Positions 17,901 through 27,360 of a stretch of DNA of 43,207 nt are shown one piece after another. Position 1 is the first letter of the stretch, and every line of letters begins with the position of its first letter. The notes under the pieces were generated by a model, which saw only the letters and a list, made by a program, of their open reading frames with translations, was not told the DNA's origin and did no database searches. The position numbers and the translations under genes are program-made. Where the stretch lies: positions 1 to 43,207 of the forward strand of contig CAMAUI010000028.1 of assembly GCA_945861385.1 (NCBI GenBank), read 5' to 3'. Source of the stretch: Prosthecobacter debontii (GTDB lineage: Bacteria; Verrucomicrobiota; Verrucomicrobiia; Chthoniobacterales; Chthoniobacteraceae).

Positions 17901-20900
17901 CGCGGCGGTGATGGTGATGTCGCCGCTGCCGGTGCGGATGGCCTGGTAGCGGTTGCCGACGGCAGTGGCGGTGTTGGCAGCCTGGCCAGGTGTGACGAAG
18001 ACGCCGTTGCCGCCGTTCTTTCCGAGCAAAAGCGAGCCGCTGTCGGCTGTGAGCGCGCTGAGCGGGCGCACGCGGGAGAAGTCCGCTGCGGTGTGGTCAG
18101 CCCCCGCGACGAGGCGGTAGCTCCACGACTGCGCGTTGACGGGCTGCGCGGTGTTTTGCGCGAGCAGGAGCGAGTTGTAGGCGCTCGTCTGAAAGCCGTC
18201 GGAAATCGTGTTGAAGAGCACGATGTTGCCCGCCGCGCGAATCGTCAGCACGCCGGGCGCGCTGTCGGGGCCGAAGCGGAAGTTGGCCAAATTCCAGTCG
18301 CTCGTGGTCGTCGAGCCGGTGGTGCCGAGCGTGATGTTGCCGGTCGTGTTGATGAGTTCCGCGCCCGCGCGAATGCTGAGCAGCGGGTCGAGCACGGTGT
18401 TCGCGCCGAGCACACGGGCGAGCATCGCGTTGTAGCCCGCGGCGGCGGTGCCGTTCGTGCCGATGAAGGTGTTTCCGTTCGCGAGCACGTTGTTCTGCAC
18501 GGTCGTGGAAAGCGTGCCGCTCGGGCCGAGGTCGAAGGTCTTGTAGCCCTCGGCGATGATGACGGACGCGCCGACGATGGTGCCGCCGATGGCCGCGAGC
18601 GCGAGGTCGTTGCTTGCGGCGTTTTGCGGCGCGCGGAGGTACAGCGTGCCGGTGAAATTGCCGCGCGCCGCGCTCGTGGCGGTGTTCGCGGTGACATCCA
18701 ACTCGATGGTCGAGCCGCTCTGAATGTCCACGACTCCGCCGCTGTTGCCGCGTGTTTCGAGCGCGATGTGGCCGCCTTTCCCCGCCGCGTCGAACTCCTC
18801 CGCCGCGACGGTGAGCCGCGCGCCGCTTTGCAAAATGACGCTGCCGCCCGCCGCGAGCGCGATGTCGCCGCCCCGCTCGCCGGAGGCGTCAATCGTGCCC
18901 GTGACCGTGATGCTGCCCGCGTCGGCGGAGAGCGCGAAGCGGTCAGCGCGCACCGTGCCGCCAACGGTCACGCTGCCCGCGCGGATGCGGAAGCTCTGCG
19001 ACGCGGTGAATCCGCCATCCACGAGCAGCGTTTCGAGCGCGTCGAAGCTCGCGAGGCCCGCTGCATCGAGCGAGAAGCTGCCCGCGCTGCCATCCCGCCC
19101 GGCCTTGCCGACGAACTCGCCCGCGTTCGTGAACGCGCCCTTTGGTGCGCTGATGAGCAGGCTGCCCGCGTCGCCGCCACCCGTCGGCGCGGAGACGCTG
19201 ATGACGCTGCCCGCCGCGATGTTCACGTTGCCGTTGTCCGCGAAAAGCCGCGCGCTGCCGCCGCCGGTGTAGCGGATGAGGTCGTAAATCGCCTGCTCGG
19301 TGCCGTTGAGATTCACGCGCCCGCCGAGCATCACGTCGCCCGTCGTCGCGCGGATGGTGAGCAGGCCGCTCGGCAGGACGATGTCGCTCTGCGCGCTGAC
19401 GCTCGTGCCTTCCAGCGTGAGGCTGGCGCCGAGGCCGCCGCTGATTTTCGCCGCGCCGACATCTTCGAGCACGAGCGCGCCGCCAGCCTTGATGGTCTGC
19501 GTGGCGGAGCGCGCGGCGGTGACGAGCGGCGTGCGAAGTGTGAGCGCGCCCTGCGTCGTGAGGCCGCCAGCGTCCTTGCCGATGACGCCGCCGGGTGCGT
19601 TCAGCAGGACGTTTGAGAACTGTTGGATGGCGAGGTCGCCCTTGCCGATGCCGATAGTGCCCGCGCGAAATTCAAGCGTGCCGTTCATCCCGCCGGGCGA
19701 GGGCGCGATGGCTGCGGTGCTGTTGTCGAGCGAGAGCGCGCCCGCGGAGATGGTGACGGTGCCGCCGCCGTTGTTGAACCCGCGGATGGCACCCGCGTGC
19801 AGCGCGAGCGCGCCTGCGACGTTGAATTCGCCGGTTCCGTAGAGGTCGAGGGTCGTGTAGCTCAGCAGCGAGACGGAGCCCGATTCTTCCAGACTGCGGA
19901 GCGCGTCGCCCGCGAGCACGAGGCCGGAGGTCGCGTTGAGCGCGCCGGGGTTGTCGAGCTGGAGGCTGATTTGGCCGCTGTTGAGCGAGACGATGCTGGC
20001 GTTGATGATGGCGTCCGGGTCGAGCGAGGTGCCGAAGGTCGAGTCGAGCGTGACATTCGTGCCGCTGATGGTCGCGCCCGCGCCGACGACCATGTTTGGC
20101 GTCGTGGAATTGCCGAGACTGTTGCGGACGATGCTCGCGCGCGGGTCGCTGGTGACGCGGAGCAGCGTGCCGTCACCGCTGCCCGAGACGCCCGCCGTGC
20201 CGAGGATGAGGCGGTCGGCGGCGCTCCGCATTTTGCCGCTCTGCTCGATGAGCGCGCCGTCGGCGAGCGTGAGCGCGCGGTTCGCGACGAGGATGATTTC
20301 CGGCCCACGCAGCGCGCTGCCCGCGTTGTCCACGGCGAGGTTGTTCGTTTTCACCGCGATGTTTGCGGTGCCGTCGCCGTTCACGGTGCGGATGCCGCCG
20401 ATGAGCAGGCTCTCCGCGCCAAAGAAGCTGAGCTGCCCGGCGTCGAGCGCGAGCTTGCCGGGGATGTTCGCAGCGCCCGCCCGAGTGATGACGATGTCCA
20501 CCGGGCTGGCGATATCCACGATGCCGCCACGGCTGCGCTCCGGCGCTCCGGCGGCGACGCGGCCATTGAGCGTCATCGAGTTCACGGCCTGCAAAGTGAG
20601 CTGCCCCGCGTCGCCCGCGAGGCGCGGCACCGTGGCCTCGACGCTCGTTGCGCCGTTGAAAAGGAAACCGTTGCCGAGGTAGCCCGCATACTCAGCGCGG
20701 GCGGCCATGACCTCCGGCGCGAGCACCTCGAACCACGCGTACTGCGGGTTGAGCGCGCGTTGCGAGTTGAGGTCGTTGAAGCGATAGCCGGGCACGAGCG
20801 TCGAGCCGTCGGGCAGCGCGAGCGTGCCGATGGGCGTGCCGCTTTTCAGCGTGACGAGGTGCGCGCCCGGCAGCAGCGCGTAGCGGGCTGGCAGCAGCGT

Positions 20901-23900
20901 GTAATTTCCCTCCGGCAGCGACGCGGTCGCGCCGAGGTGAATGGAATCGCCGACGCGCAGCGCGCTGTTCACGTAGCCGGGGTCGGTGCCGACGCCGGTG
21001 CCGAACGGCGCGTACGGCGCGAAGTTCGTGGAGTAGCCGGGGATGACGGCGAAGCTCGTCGTCGAGGCGAGCAGGTCGCGCGAGCCGCCGTTGCCCTGCA
21101 CCCAGCGGTAGCCGAAGAGGTCGCCGCCGCCGCGAATATCAATCGTCGAGCCGCGCTGGCTGTCCACGTTGATGCCGGAAATGTTGATGGTCTTTTGCGC
21201 GACGCCGCCCGCCGTGATGTCGGTGCCGGTCGGGTCAATCCACGTCACGCCATTCACATTCAGGCCGAACGGAATCAGCAACGGTGCGCCCTCGACTGGA
21301 CTGATCGCGGAGACGGATGTGATGCTGCCCGGCGCGAGCGTGACGCGCTCGGCCTTCGCGTACGCCTCGCCGGTGATGGGATTCACGGGCGCGGTGCCGT
21401 CGCCGTTCCAGCCGATGTTGATGCTGCCGAGCGGGACGCGGAACGCGCCGCCTTGCGTGATGTTGCTGGCGTAGATGTTCAGCGTGCCGCCCGCCGAGAG
21501 CGGGAGTTGGCGATTGCCGCTGCCCTCGATGACGACGCTGCCGGGCACCGTGGTGTCGCCGATTTTGTAGTCGAGTGCCGCGATGGTGAAGGTGGTCGCC
21601 GTGGGCGGATAAATCTGCCCCGCGCGAAGGTAAATGTCGCCCGCGACGTTGAGCGTTCCGTTGCCGCGAATGTCGCCGTTGTCCGCGATGAAGCGCGCGG
21701 TGCCGATGTTTTGCAGCGAGAGATTTCCTACATCAATGAGGTCGCCGATAACCGTGAGCGAACCCGCGCCGTTCGTCGGTTTGAAGCGGAACGGCTGGCC
21801 GTTGCCGTCGAGATACGGCTCGACGACCTGACCTTCCTGCAACGGCGCGAGGAACGGCGTGCCGAGCGTGACGTAGGGCGCTTTCAGCACGACCCGGTTG
21901 TCGGCGAAAAGCACGCCACTATCCGCGACCGTGAGCGTGCGGCGTGCGGCGATGCTCACTGGCCCGCTGAACTCGACCGTGCCGCGCAGCGTGAGCGCGT
22001 CGAAGCCGCCGCGCAAAAATGAGTCTGCCGCGAAGTGCCCGATGCCGCGCTCGGTGCCGACCGCCGTGCCAACCGCCGTGCTGCCGCCCGCCGGGATGAC
22101 GGGCGCGCTTTGCGTGACCTGCAACGTCGTGTCGGTCGGCTTCGCGACTTCGCCCTGCCCGTAAAAGCGCCCGGACGAAACGGTGAGCGATCCGCCGAGC
22201 GCGGTCGGGCCGCCAGCATTACCGAGCAGCGTGGCGTCGCTGAAAAGATGCTGGCCGCCGGTGAGGACGATTTCGCCCGCGTCGCTGTCAATGCGCGTGG
22301 GCACGAGCGTGCGCGTGTAAAGCGGCGCATTCACGCCGCTGTTGTGCGGCACGACGGAGGTGAACGTGACATCCGGCCCCGGCGCGACGAGCGCGGGCGC
22401 GAGGTCGAGGATGCCGCTCGCGCCGGAGACATCGAGCACGGCACCGGACTCGGCGACGATATTGCCCGAGACGCTCACGCGACCGCCTGGCAGCACGCTG
22501 CCGGTGCGGAAGCCGAAGGGATTCGGGGTGTAGAGCACGGTGCCCGCTGCGGAGAGCAGTGCCTCGGGGCCGATGTGAACGCTCGTGAGGCTTTTCGCCA
22601 CGTCGTTGAAAGCCGCGCCGGGATTGCGCGAACCGCTCACGCTCACGCTGCCGCCGGGCGCGACCAACGCGCCGAGAAGGTCCACGGTTTCCGCCGAGAC
22701 GCTGATGCTGCCGCGCGGGTCGGTCTCGATGCGCGCGCCCGCGCCGATGGTGATGTCGCCGCGCGTGACGAGCGTGCCGCTGTTGAACGCGTCGCGCGTG
22801 CCGGGTGCGGCGAGCGAGATGCTCGCGGGCGTTCGGAGCGCCTGCGGCTGCAAAATCGGGAACAGCTCCGCGCCCTCGCGCGACGGGCCGTAGGGCACAG
22901 CGAGCAATCCTTTCGCCACGGGCCGCACCTCGGTGCCGGGCACGACGGCGACACCGGGCAGGAAGCCGCCGGGGATGATTTCGCCGAGGCCGGTGAGTGA
23001 GAAATTCGCGAAGCCGCCCTGCGTGAAAAACTCCGGCGTGAGCAGCAGCGTCGTGGGCGATTGCGCGGTGCCGCCGATTTGAATCGAGGGCGCTTGCACC
23101 GTGAGCGAGCCGCCGCGCAGGCCGGAGAAAGCGCGCAGCTCCGCGCCAAGTTCCAGCCCCGCGCCGGTGAGCGTGTACGTTTTGTCCGGCGGCGTGATAT
23201 TGTCGCTCGGGTCGGGGTCGGGCTGCTTCTCGCGGACGACGAGGCCGTTTAGCAGGTGCGCGTTGCGCGGGTCGTTGCCGCCGCGAATCGTGATGCTGCC
23301 GCCCGCGCCGTACGTGCGCGTGCCGCTGCGCGAAAAGACCACGCCGCCCGAGGCGTCGAGCACGCTGCCCTGCGGCAACGTGACGCTGTAACCCGCGATG
23401 GAAATCGAGCCGCCATCAAGCGCGAGCGGCTGCGAGAGCGGGTCACGCGCGAGCGGGCGGTCGTCCACGACGAGGCCCGCGACGTCGAGCCGCGTGCGTT
23501 CGCCGAGAGAAAAGCGCCCGCGATTCGCGACGACATCGCGGATTTCCAGCGCCACCGCGAGGTCGCGGAAGCGGTGTTCGAGATACGGCGTGAGTTTGAG
23601 CGCGGTGAAATTGAGCGAGCCGTTCGGCGCGGTGATGTCGCCCTGGAGGTCGAGGTTCGCCGCAGTGATGGTGAGCGAACCGCGCGGCTGGAGCTTGAGC
23701 TCTGTCTCCTCGGGGACGCTCACGTCGCCTTCGCCGTTGAAAATGGTGACGCTGCCGAAGTTCGAGAAGATGTCCGGCGGCAGCAGCACTTGCGCGAGCC
23801 GAGCAGTGTTTAGCGGCGCGGCCTCGCCGGTGGCGTCGAGCGCGAACGGCGCGGCGGCAGGCAGCGAATTCTGCCCGAACGTGATGGCCGGCGGAGTCGG

Positions 23901-26609
23901 CGAATGCGGGCGGTAGTTCGGCACGGTCGCGTCCTGCTTCTCGAACGTGAGCGAGAGCGCGCCGAGCTTCGCGAAAAGCGCGGCGGTGCGCTGGCGCGGG
24001 CCGCTGACGGTCGCGCCGAGCAACTCGCCATCGAGCACCATCGCGGGCGCGGTGATGTTCACGAAGCCCGCGTTTTTTCCCTCGATGTAGCCGGGCTCGA
24101 AATGCTCGCCGCTGAGCGCGAGCGGATGCTCGAACGTGCGCTGCACTCCGTACTTCGCGTGCGTGACGGTGAACGTGCCCTCGTAGAGGCCCGTGTGCGG
24201 GCGGTCGGGCATCGCGTTCGCGATATCCACGATGCGCCCGTCGGAAATGATGCGCGTGGTTTTCACCATGCCGCCCTCGAAATTCACGTAGCCGCCGGAG
24301 ACGTCCACCTTCGCGCCGGCGTGCATCACGACGGAGTGTCCCGCGTTCATCGTCACGGTGCCGCCCGCGGTCGTCAGCTCGGCGGCGCTGCGCTCGATGA
24401 GGCCGACGTAGCCCGCGGCGTTGCCGAGCGGCGTACCGACCCAGTCGAGGCCGTTGAAAGTTCCGCGCTGGCGGATGTCGAGGTTCAGCGTCGGGCCACG
24501 CAACGGGCCGGTACGCTGGAGCGGCGCGTCGGCGAGTTCCGCGCCGCGCAGTTCGAGCGAGAGGATGTTTTGCGAAATGGGGACGGTGACATCCGTGGTG
24601 CCCGCCACGTTCAGCATCGCGCCTTCATCGAGAACAATCTGCCCCGTGCTGTTCACGAACAGCCGCCCGGTGCCGCCCGTGAGCCACGTCCCGGCGGCGA
24701 GCGTCACGTCGGCGCTCGGCGCGAGGAGCGTCGAGTCCGCGCCCATCACGATGTGGCGACCCTGCACGTTCACGCGCGAACGCAGCGCCAGCTCGGTGCC
24801 GATGACTTTTTTCTCGCTGAAAAGCTCCGGCAAAATCTGCTGCACGCTGCCCGGCCCCATCGTGACGGTGCCGGTGTTTGTGTGGACGAAAAATGCGTCC
24901 GCGCCGCCTGCGCCGGGCACGATGGCCGCCGAGTAGTTCGCGAGCAGACTGATGCTGCCGTTCACGGAGACGGATGTGCTGCTGTCTATCGCGCCGAGCT
25001 GGTTCACGGATTTGCCAGTGATGGTCGTGTTGCCGCGCATCGCTTCGATGAGGCTGGTATTCGTCGCCGTGCCCGCCGCGCGCTGCGCGGGGATGACGGG
25101 CGTGCCGCCGGGCGCGGGCGCGGGAACGCTCGTGGCACCAATCCAAATATCGAGGCCGCGCAGCCGTGCGTCGCTGCCGGGGTGCGCGGTGATGCCGACT
25201 TGCAGGCCCGCCGCGAGCACCGTCTGGCCGTCGGGCGTGGAGATGGTGCCTTCGTTCTTCACGTTCGGCCCGACGAGCATCACGCGCCCGCCGACATTCG
25301 AGCTGCTCGGCGACAAAATTTGCGCGCCTTTTTGCACGACGACATCGCCGTATTTCCCACCCGGCGCGAGCGACGCGACCGGTGTGTGCGCGGGCGTGCC
25401 CTTCGCTCCAGCGGTCTGCGGCAGCGCGGAGAAAAGGAACTGCGAGTCGGGGTTGCTGAGCAGTCCGCGCGCGATGAGGCCCTCGTTGATGGGCAGCGAC
25501 GACGCGACGAGGCCGTGCAGGTTGATTTGCGACGAGCCGCCGAAAAGGATGCCGTTCGGGTTGATGACGTACACCTGCCCCGGCGCTTCGATTTTGCCGA
25601 GAATCTGCGACGGCGAGCCGCTCGGGTCGGCGATTTTGTTAAAGGCAATCCACTGCGATTTGTCCGCGCCGCCGCGGTCTTGGTTGAACGTGAGCGTGGT
25701 CTTTTTGCCGACGTTGAACGTCTCCCAGTGCAGCACCGCCTGCGGCGCGGTCTGGAGCACGGTGACGTTGACCCTGCCGTCGTTGTGCGACTGCCGTGGG
25801 AGCGCCGCGCCGCGCCAAAGTTTCGGGTCTTCGCCGGCCTGCGGGGCTTTGAAATTCTTCGGAACTCCCGCCGCGACTTGCAGTCCGCCGCGCACGAGGC
25901 CGTCCGGCACATTCGCGAGCGTGCGGCCGGAAAAATTGGGATTCGCGCCGAGGTTGTTCGGGCCTTTGAGCGCCGCCGCGCGGGCCGCGTCCTGCATCGC
26001 TTTCACGGAAGCGATGGCCTGCGTCGTGCGCGCGAGCGCGTCCTTCGCGTTGATGCGCGCGGCCTCTGCCGCCGCGTTCACCGGCCCCGCCGTGCCCTTG
26101 CCGCCCGTGCGCCCACCGAGCGGCGTGCCGCCGCGCAGGATGTCGCCCGCGTGCGCGTGTGGAGCGCAAAGAACCATCGCCACCGCAAGCGCGATGCGTG
26201 AGTGCCGGGAGGCTTTGGAGTGCTGGGGCTTGACCCCGCTTTGGCTTTTGTCGGAGGCAGCGTCGAATGTCGGAGTGCCCTCCGCCAATGCGAGCGATGT
26301 GCGCGGGGTAGGGTGGGCGCCTCGCCCGCCGTGTTCCGCATCTTGCGGAACACGAACGAACGTTGGTTTGCGTTCGCACGCGCTTCGACCTTCGCGTGTG
26401 TCGGGCAGGATGTCCGGCACGGCGGGCGAGACGCCCACCCTACCCAATGCACGCCATTCTGCTCGTTGCGCGCGATCTAAAATCTGGGAGTCCTCCCCGT
26501 GGAAAGCCAAAGCGGGGTCAAGCCCCCGCACTCCAAAGGCTCGCGCCACTTCGGATGCGGCTTCTGCTTTCGCAAGGTATTTGAAAATCGGGCGTTCGAC
26601 TGGCAGCAT
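15000..26609 (-). CDS. Giant filamentous-haemagglutinin-like TpsA exoprotein
   Basis: The frame has 3869 codons. Residues 1-137 are an unusual extension, of which about 24-132 are encoded by a palindromic repeat. A signal-peptide core (IALAVAMVLC, residues 139-148) follows, with cleavage expected after AHA at 154. The TPS domain (about 225-480) carries the hallmark NPNGI motif near 348-352, preceded by VLHWETFNVG. Most of the rest is beta-helix with many G-x-(V/L)-x-(V/L)-x-A repeats. The C-terminal region resembles the DUF3739 haemagglutinin family (SGGNIHIFSDGSVTLGTSRI, IIWSSNGDIAAG). The tail is Pro-rich (six prolines at 3821-3826), then charged, and ends SIIVVEVLGYGGS. It should be exported by the Sec system and the TpsB encoded at the head of the same operon, to act as a surface fibre or adhesin. 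Long plus-strand frames within it are antisense shadows. Confidence 0.93.
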   Translation of the reverse strand: MLPVERPIFKYLAKAEAASEVARAFGVRGLDPALAFHGEDSQILDRAQRAEWRALGRVGVSPAVPDILPDTREGRSACERKPTFVRVPQDAEHGGRGAHPTPRTSLALAEGTPTFDAASDKSQSGVKPQHSKASRHSRIALAVAMVLCAPHAHAGDILRGGTPLGGRTGGKGTAGPVNAAAEAARINAKDALARTTQAIASVKAMQDAARAAALKGPNNLGANPNFSGRTLANVPDGLVRGGLQVAAGVPKNFKAPQAGEDPKLWRGAALPRQSHNDGRVNVTVLQTAPQAVLHWETFNVGKKTTLTFNQDRGGADKSQWIAFNKIADPSGSPSQILGKIEAPGQVYVINPNGILFGGSSQINLHGLVASSLPINEGLIARGLLSNPDSQFLFSALPQTAGAKGTPAHTPVASLAPGGKYGDVVVQKGAQILSPSSSNVGGRVMLVGPNVKNEGTISTPDGQTVLAAGLQVGITAHPGSDARLRGLDIWIGATSVPAPAPGGTPVIPAQRAAGTATNTSLIEAMRGNTTITGKSVNQLGAIDSSTSVSVNGSISLLANYSAAIVPGAGGADAFFVHTNTGTVTMGPGSVQQILPELFSEKKVIGTELALRSRVNVQGRHIVMGADSTLLAPSADVTLAAGTWLTGGTGRLFVNSTGQIVLDEGAMLNVAGTTDVTVPISQNILSLELRGAELADAPLQRTGPLRGPTLNLDIRQRGTFNGLDWVGTPLGNAAGYVGLIERSAAELTTAGGTVTMNAGHSVVMHAGAKVDVSGGYVNFEGGMVKTTRIISDGRIVDIANAMPDRPHTGLYEGTFTVTHAKYGVQRTFEHPLALSGEHFEPGYIEGKNAGFVNITAPAMVLDGELLGATVSGPRQRTAALFAKLGALSLTFEKQDATVPNYRPHSPTPPAITFGQNSLPAAAPFALDATGEAAPLNTARLAQVLLPPDIFSNFGSVTIFNGEGDVSVPEETELKLQPRGSLTITAANLDLQGDITAPNGSLNFTALKLTPYLEHRFRDLAVALEIRDVVANRGRFSLGERTRLDVAGLVVDDRPLARDPLSQPLALDGGSISIAGYSVTLPQGSVLDASGGVVFSRSGTRTYGAGGSITIRGGNDPRNAHLLNGLVVREKQPDPDPSDNITPPDKTYTLTGAGLELGAELRAFSGLRGGSLTVQAPSIQIGGTAQSPTTLLLTPEFFTQGGFANFSLTGLGEIIPGGFLPGVAVVPGTEVRPVAKGLLAVPYGPSREGAELFPILQPQALRTPASISLAAPGTRDAFNSGTLVTRGDITIGAGARIETDPRGSISVSAETVDLLGALVAPGGSVSVSGSRNPGAAFNDVAKSLTSVHIGPEALLSAAGTVLYTPNPFGFRTGSVLPGGRVSVSGNIVAESGAVLDVSGASGILDLAPALVAPGPDVTFTSVVPHNSGVNAPLYTRTLVPTRIDSDAGEIVLTGGQHLFSDATLLGNAGGPTALGGSLTVSSGRFYGQGEVAKPTDTTLQVTQSAPVIPAGGSTAVGTAVGTERGIGHFAADSFLRGGFDALTLRGTVEFSGPVSIAARRTLTVADSGVLFADNRVVLKAPYVTLGTPFLAPLQEGQVVEPYLDGNGQPFRFKPTNGAGSLTVIGDLIDVGNLSLQNIGTARFIADNGDIRGNGTLNVAGDIYLRAGQIYPPTATTFTIAALDYKIGDTTVPGSVVIEGSGNRQLPLSAGGTLNIYASNITQGGAFRVPLGSINIGWNGDGTAPVNPITGEAYAKAERVTLAPGSITSVSAISPVEGAPLLIPFGLNVNGVTWIDPTGTDITAGGVAQKTINISGINVDSQRGSTIDIRGGGDLFGYRWVQGNGGSRDLLASTTSFAVIPGYSTNFAPYAPFGTGVGTDPGYVNSALRVGDSIHLGATASLPEGNYTLLPARYALLPGAHLVTLKSGTPIGTLALPDGSTLVPGYRFNDLNSQRALNPQYAWFEVLAPEVMAARAEYAGYLGNGFLFNGATSVEATVPRLAGDAGQLTLQAVNSMTLNGRVAAGAPERSRGGIVDIASPVDIVITRAGAANIPGKLALDAGQLSFFGAESLLIGGIRTVNGDGTANIAVKTNNLAVDNAGSALRGPEIILVANRALTLADGALIEQSGKMRSAADRLILGTAGVSGSGDGTLLRVTSDPRASIVRNSLGNSTTPNMVVGAGATISGTNVTLDSTFGTSLDPDAIINASIVSLNSGQISLQLDNPGALNATSGLVLAGDALRSLEESGSVSLLSYTTLDLYGTGEFNVAGALALHAGAIRGFNNGGGTVTISAGALSLDNSTAAIAPSPGGMNGTLEFRAGTIGIGKGDLAIQQFSNVLLNAPGGVIGKDAGGLTTQGALTLRTPLVTAARSATQTIKAGGALVLEDVGAAKISGGLGASLTLEGTSVSAQSDIVLPSGLLTIRATTGDVMLGGRVNLNGTEQAIYDLIRYTGGGSARLFADNGNVNIAAGSVISVSAPTGGGDAGSLLISAPKGAFTNAGEFVGKAGRDGSAGSFSLDAAGLASFDALETLLVDGGFTASQSFRIRAGSVTVGGTVRADRFALSADAGSITVTGTIDASGERGGDIALAAGGSVILQSGARLTVAAEEFDAAGKGGHIALETRGNSGGVVDIQSGSTIELDVTANTATSAARGNFTGTLYLRAPQNAASNDLALAAIGGTIVGASVIIAEGYKTFDLGPSGTLSTTVQNNVLANGNTFIGTNGTAAAGYNAMLARVLGANTVLDPLLSIRAGAELINTTGNITLGTTGSTTTSDWNLANFRFGPDSAPGVLTIRAAGNIVLFNTISDGFQTSAYNSLLLAQNTAQPVNAQSWSYRLVAGADHTAADFSRVRPLSALTADSGSLLLGKNGGNGVFVTPGQAANTATAVGNRYQAIRTGSGDITITAARDVQLLNQFSVIFTAGTQVADATMGGTFDVPVLNGAGGQVFLGALQQTPGYAAQYTLGGGNVSITAGNDIAHYTRNASSQLIADSSRQLPVNWLYRRGFIDPLTGQFGTARFGDAASTTWWVDFSNFFEGVGALGGGNVSLDAGRHVANVDAVAPTNARMAKGAPDAATLVELGGGDVSVRAGANIDGGVYYIERGHGTLAAGGDVTTNGTRSPSLTILTGSAPLAEQTWLPTSLFIGKGRFEVSARGDLLLGPAVNPFLLPGGYNNTFWYKTYFSTYAADSGVSATSLSGDVTLRLAATLPSAGITDATPMMLAWFQNELLLNTQGNTASAYQPWLRLNENSVVPFTTVASLMPGSLETTAFAGDINIVGNLTLSPSAKGGLTLAAAGAVNGLNLTGFTTPNGVTTGAWAVSRINLSDANPTSIFGIATPFANQTIAGTAGGAASQTGLGIYTSFDALFAESGATNSALPVKQALHAPGLLHAGDTEPLRIYAGDGDIQGLTLFSPKAARVFAGNDITDVALYIQNTSDDDVSIVAAGRDIVAYNANSPARVLATSPGNALNTSSTPLAGDLQIAGPGTLEVLAGRNLDLGTAKPAGNGIGAGIASIGNARNPFLPFEGANLVIGAGVGPSGGLGDSALDFLTFATGLDGNTRYTADLAEILGTAGGDFAALPEELRNLAALEIFYLMLRDAGRDRNDESSPNFGNYDAGYAAIEQLFPGTDWEGDISLTARQIKTAQGGNVSIFAPGGKIIVGFDAGGGQSLDQGILTESGGNIHIFSDGSVTLGTSRIFTLKGGNEIIWSSNGDIAAGTSSKTVASAPPTRVAIDPGSADIKPDLAGLATGGGIGVLATVAGLEPGSVDLIAPKGAIDAGDAGIRSSGNLNIAANIVKNAENIQVSGSTSGAPSAPPSASVAISPPPPPPQPADNNKPTTDPARKDEEKREEVVQRTEPPSIIVVEVLGYGGS
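26213..26538. repeat. Nested palindromic repeat element, copy 1, inside the TpsA gene
   Basis: The outer arms are an inverted repeat of about 35-40 bp, with CTTTGGAGTGC at 26213 matching GCACTCCAAAG ending at 26538, both followed inward by GGGGTCAAG-type sequence. An inner inverted repeat runs 26306-26332 / 26418-26445 (GGGTAGGGTGGGCG against CGCCCACCCTACCC). Inside that is a perfect 10-bp hairpin, GTGTTCCGCA / TGCGGAACAC, at 26331-26340 / 26344-26353. It is related along its whole length to 29376-29680. On the minus strand it is open and forms residues 24-132 of TpsA. It contains no transposase, so it is a non-autonomous, MITE- or REP-like element. Confidence 0.88.
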
Positions 26610-26679
26610 GGTTGCGGTGTGGCTACGGACGCTTCGCGCGGGTCGTTAGCGTGTTCACGTTACGCTTTGCGGGCTGCGG

Positions 26680-27357
26680 TTACGGTTTCGCGGCGGGCTT
26701 CTTTCCCGCGGGCTTGGCGTCGCCAGTCTTTGGCGTCGTGCCGTCGAGGCGGATGCGGTGTTTGGAAAGCAGGCTTGTGTATTCCTCGAAGTAGCTCTCC
26801 AGCCGCGCGCGGGTGACTCCGACAAACGGCTCGCGCGCCGTGAGCGCGGTGCCGAGGCCGAACTTCGCGTAGCGGTCGAGAACGTCCTTCGCCGTCGCGA
26901 GCATCTGCGAATTCTTCAGCCGCTGGTCGCTCACGATGCGCTTGAGCACATTCGATTCGTTTTCGAGGCGCGCACGCTCGGCCTCGGTCTTTTGCTGAAC
27001 GGCGGAGAGTTTCACGTTGAAGTCCTTCTCCTTCGTGAGTTCCGCGCCCTTGTCGGCGAGCTGCTTTTCGCGGTCGGTGATGTCTGCCTTTAGCTTTTCA
27101 GCCTCGGCCTTCATCGCGTCCTTCTCAGCGTTGCTTTCCTTCACGAGTTTTTCGAGCAGCGCCTTCTGCTTTTTGACGTCCTCATCGAGCGCGGTCTTCT
27201 CGCTCTGCAACGTCGCGCTCGCCGTCTCAGCGGTCGTCACGCGCTGAGTGAGCGTCTTGATTTGCTCACGCAGCCGCTGTTCGGCGGGCGACGGCCCTTG
27301 GGCGTGGAGCGCGGTGGTGAAGATGAGGGCGATTGCGGAAATGAATGTCGTTTTCAT
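26680..27357 (-). CDS. Secreted/periplasmic coiled-coil protein
   Basis: The 225-residue protein has a signal peptide (MKTTFISAIALIFTTALHAQ, cleavage after LHA). A heptad-rich, strongly charged coiled coil follows from about residue 25 to 150 (LREQIKTLTQRVTTAETA, EKLKADITDREKQLADKG). A compact segment comes next (LGTALTAREPFVGVTRARLE, residues about 172-195), and the protein ends in a Lys/Pro/Ala-rich tail. It starts 3 bp after the porin stop and lies 70 bp before the TpsA start, so it is part of the operon. No enzymatic motif is seen. A periplasmic spacer, chaperone or scaffold for the exoprotein or porin is possible (inference). Confidence 0.8.
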   Translation of the reverse strand: MKTTFISAIALIFTTALHAQGPSPAEQRLREQIKTLTQRVTTAETASATLQSEKTALDEDVKKQKALLEKLVKESNAEKDAMKAEAEKLKADITDREKQLADKGAELTKEKDFNVKLSAVQQKTEAERARLENESNVLKRIVSDQRLKNSQMLATAKDVLDRYAKFGLGTALTAREPFVGVTRARLESYFEEYTSLLSKHRIRLDGTTPKTGDAKPAGKKPAAKP

Positions 27358-27360
27358 GCG

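Noticed and set aside
16323..19616. 1097-codon plus-strand open frame, and similar long frames at 19623-22022 and 23904-26201
   Set aside because: These lie antisense to the TPS exoprotein; their Arg/Ala/Glu/His-rich composition is what GC-rich codons give on the opposite strand, and no domain is visible.
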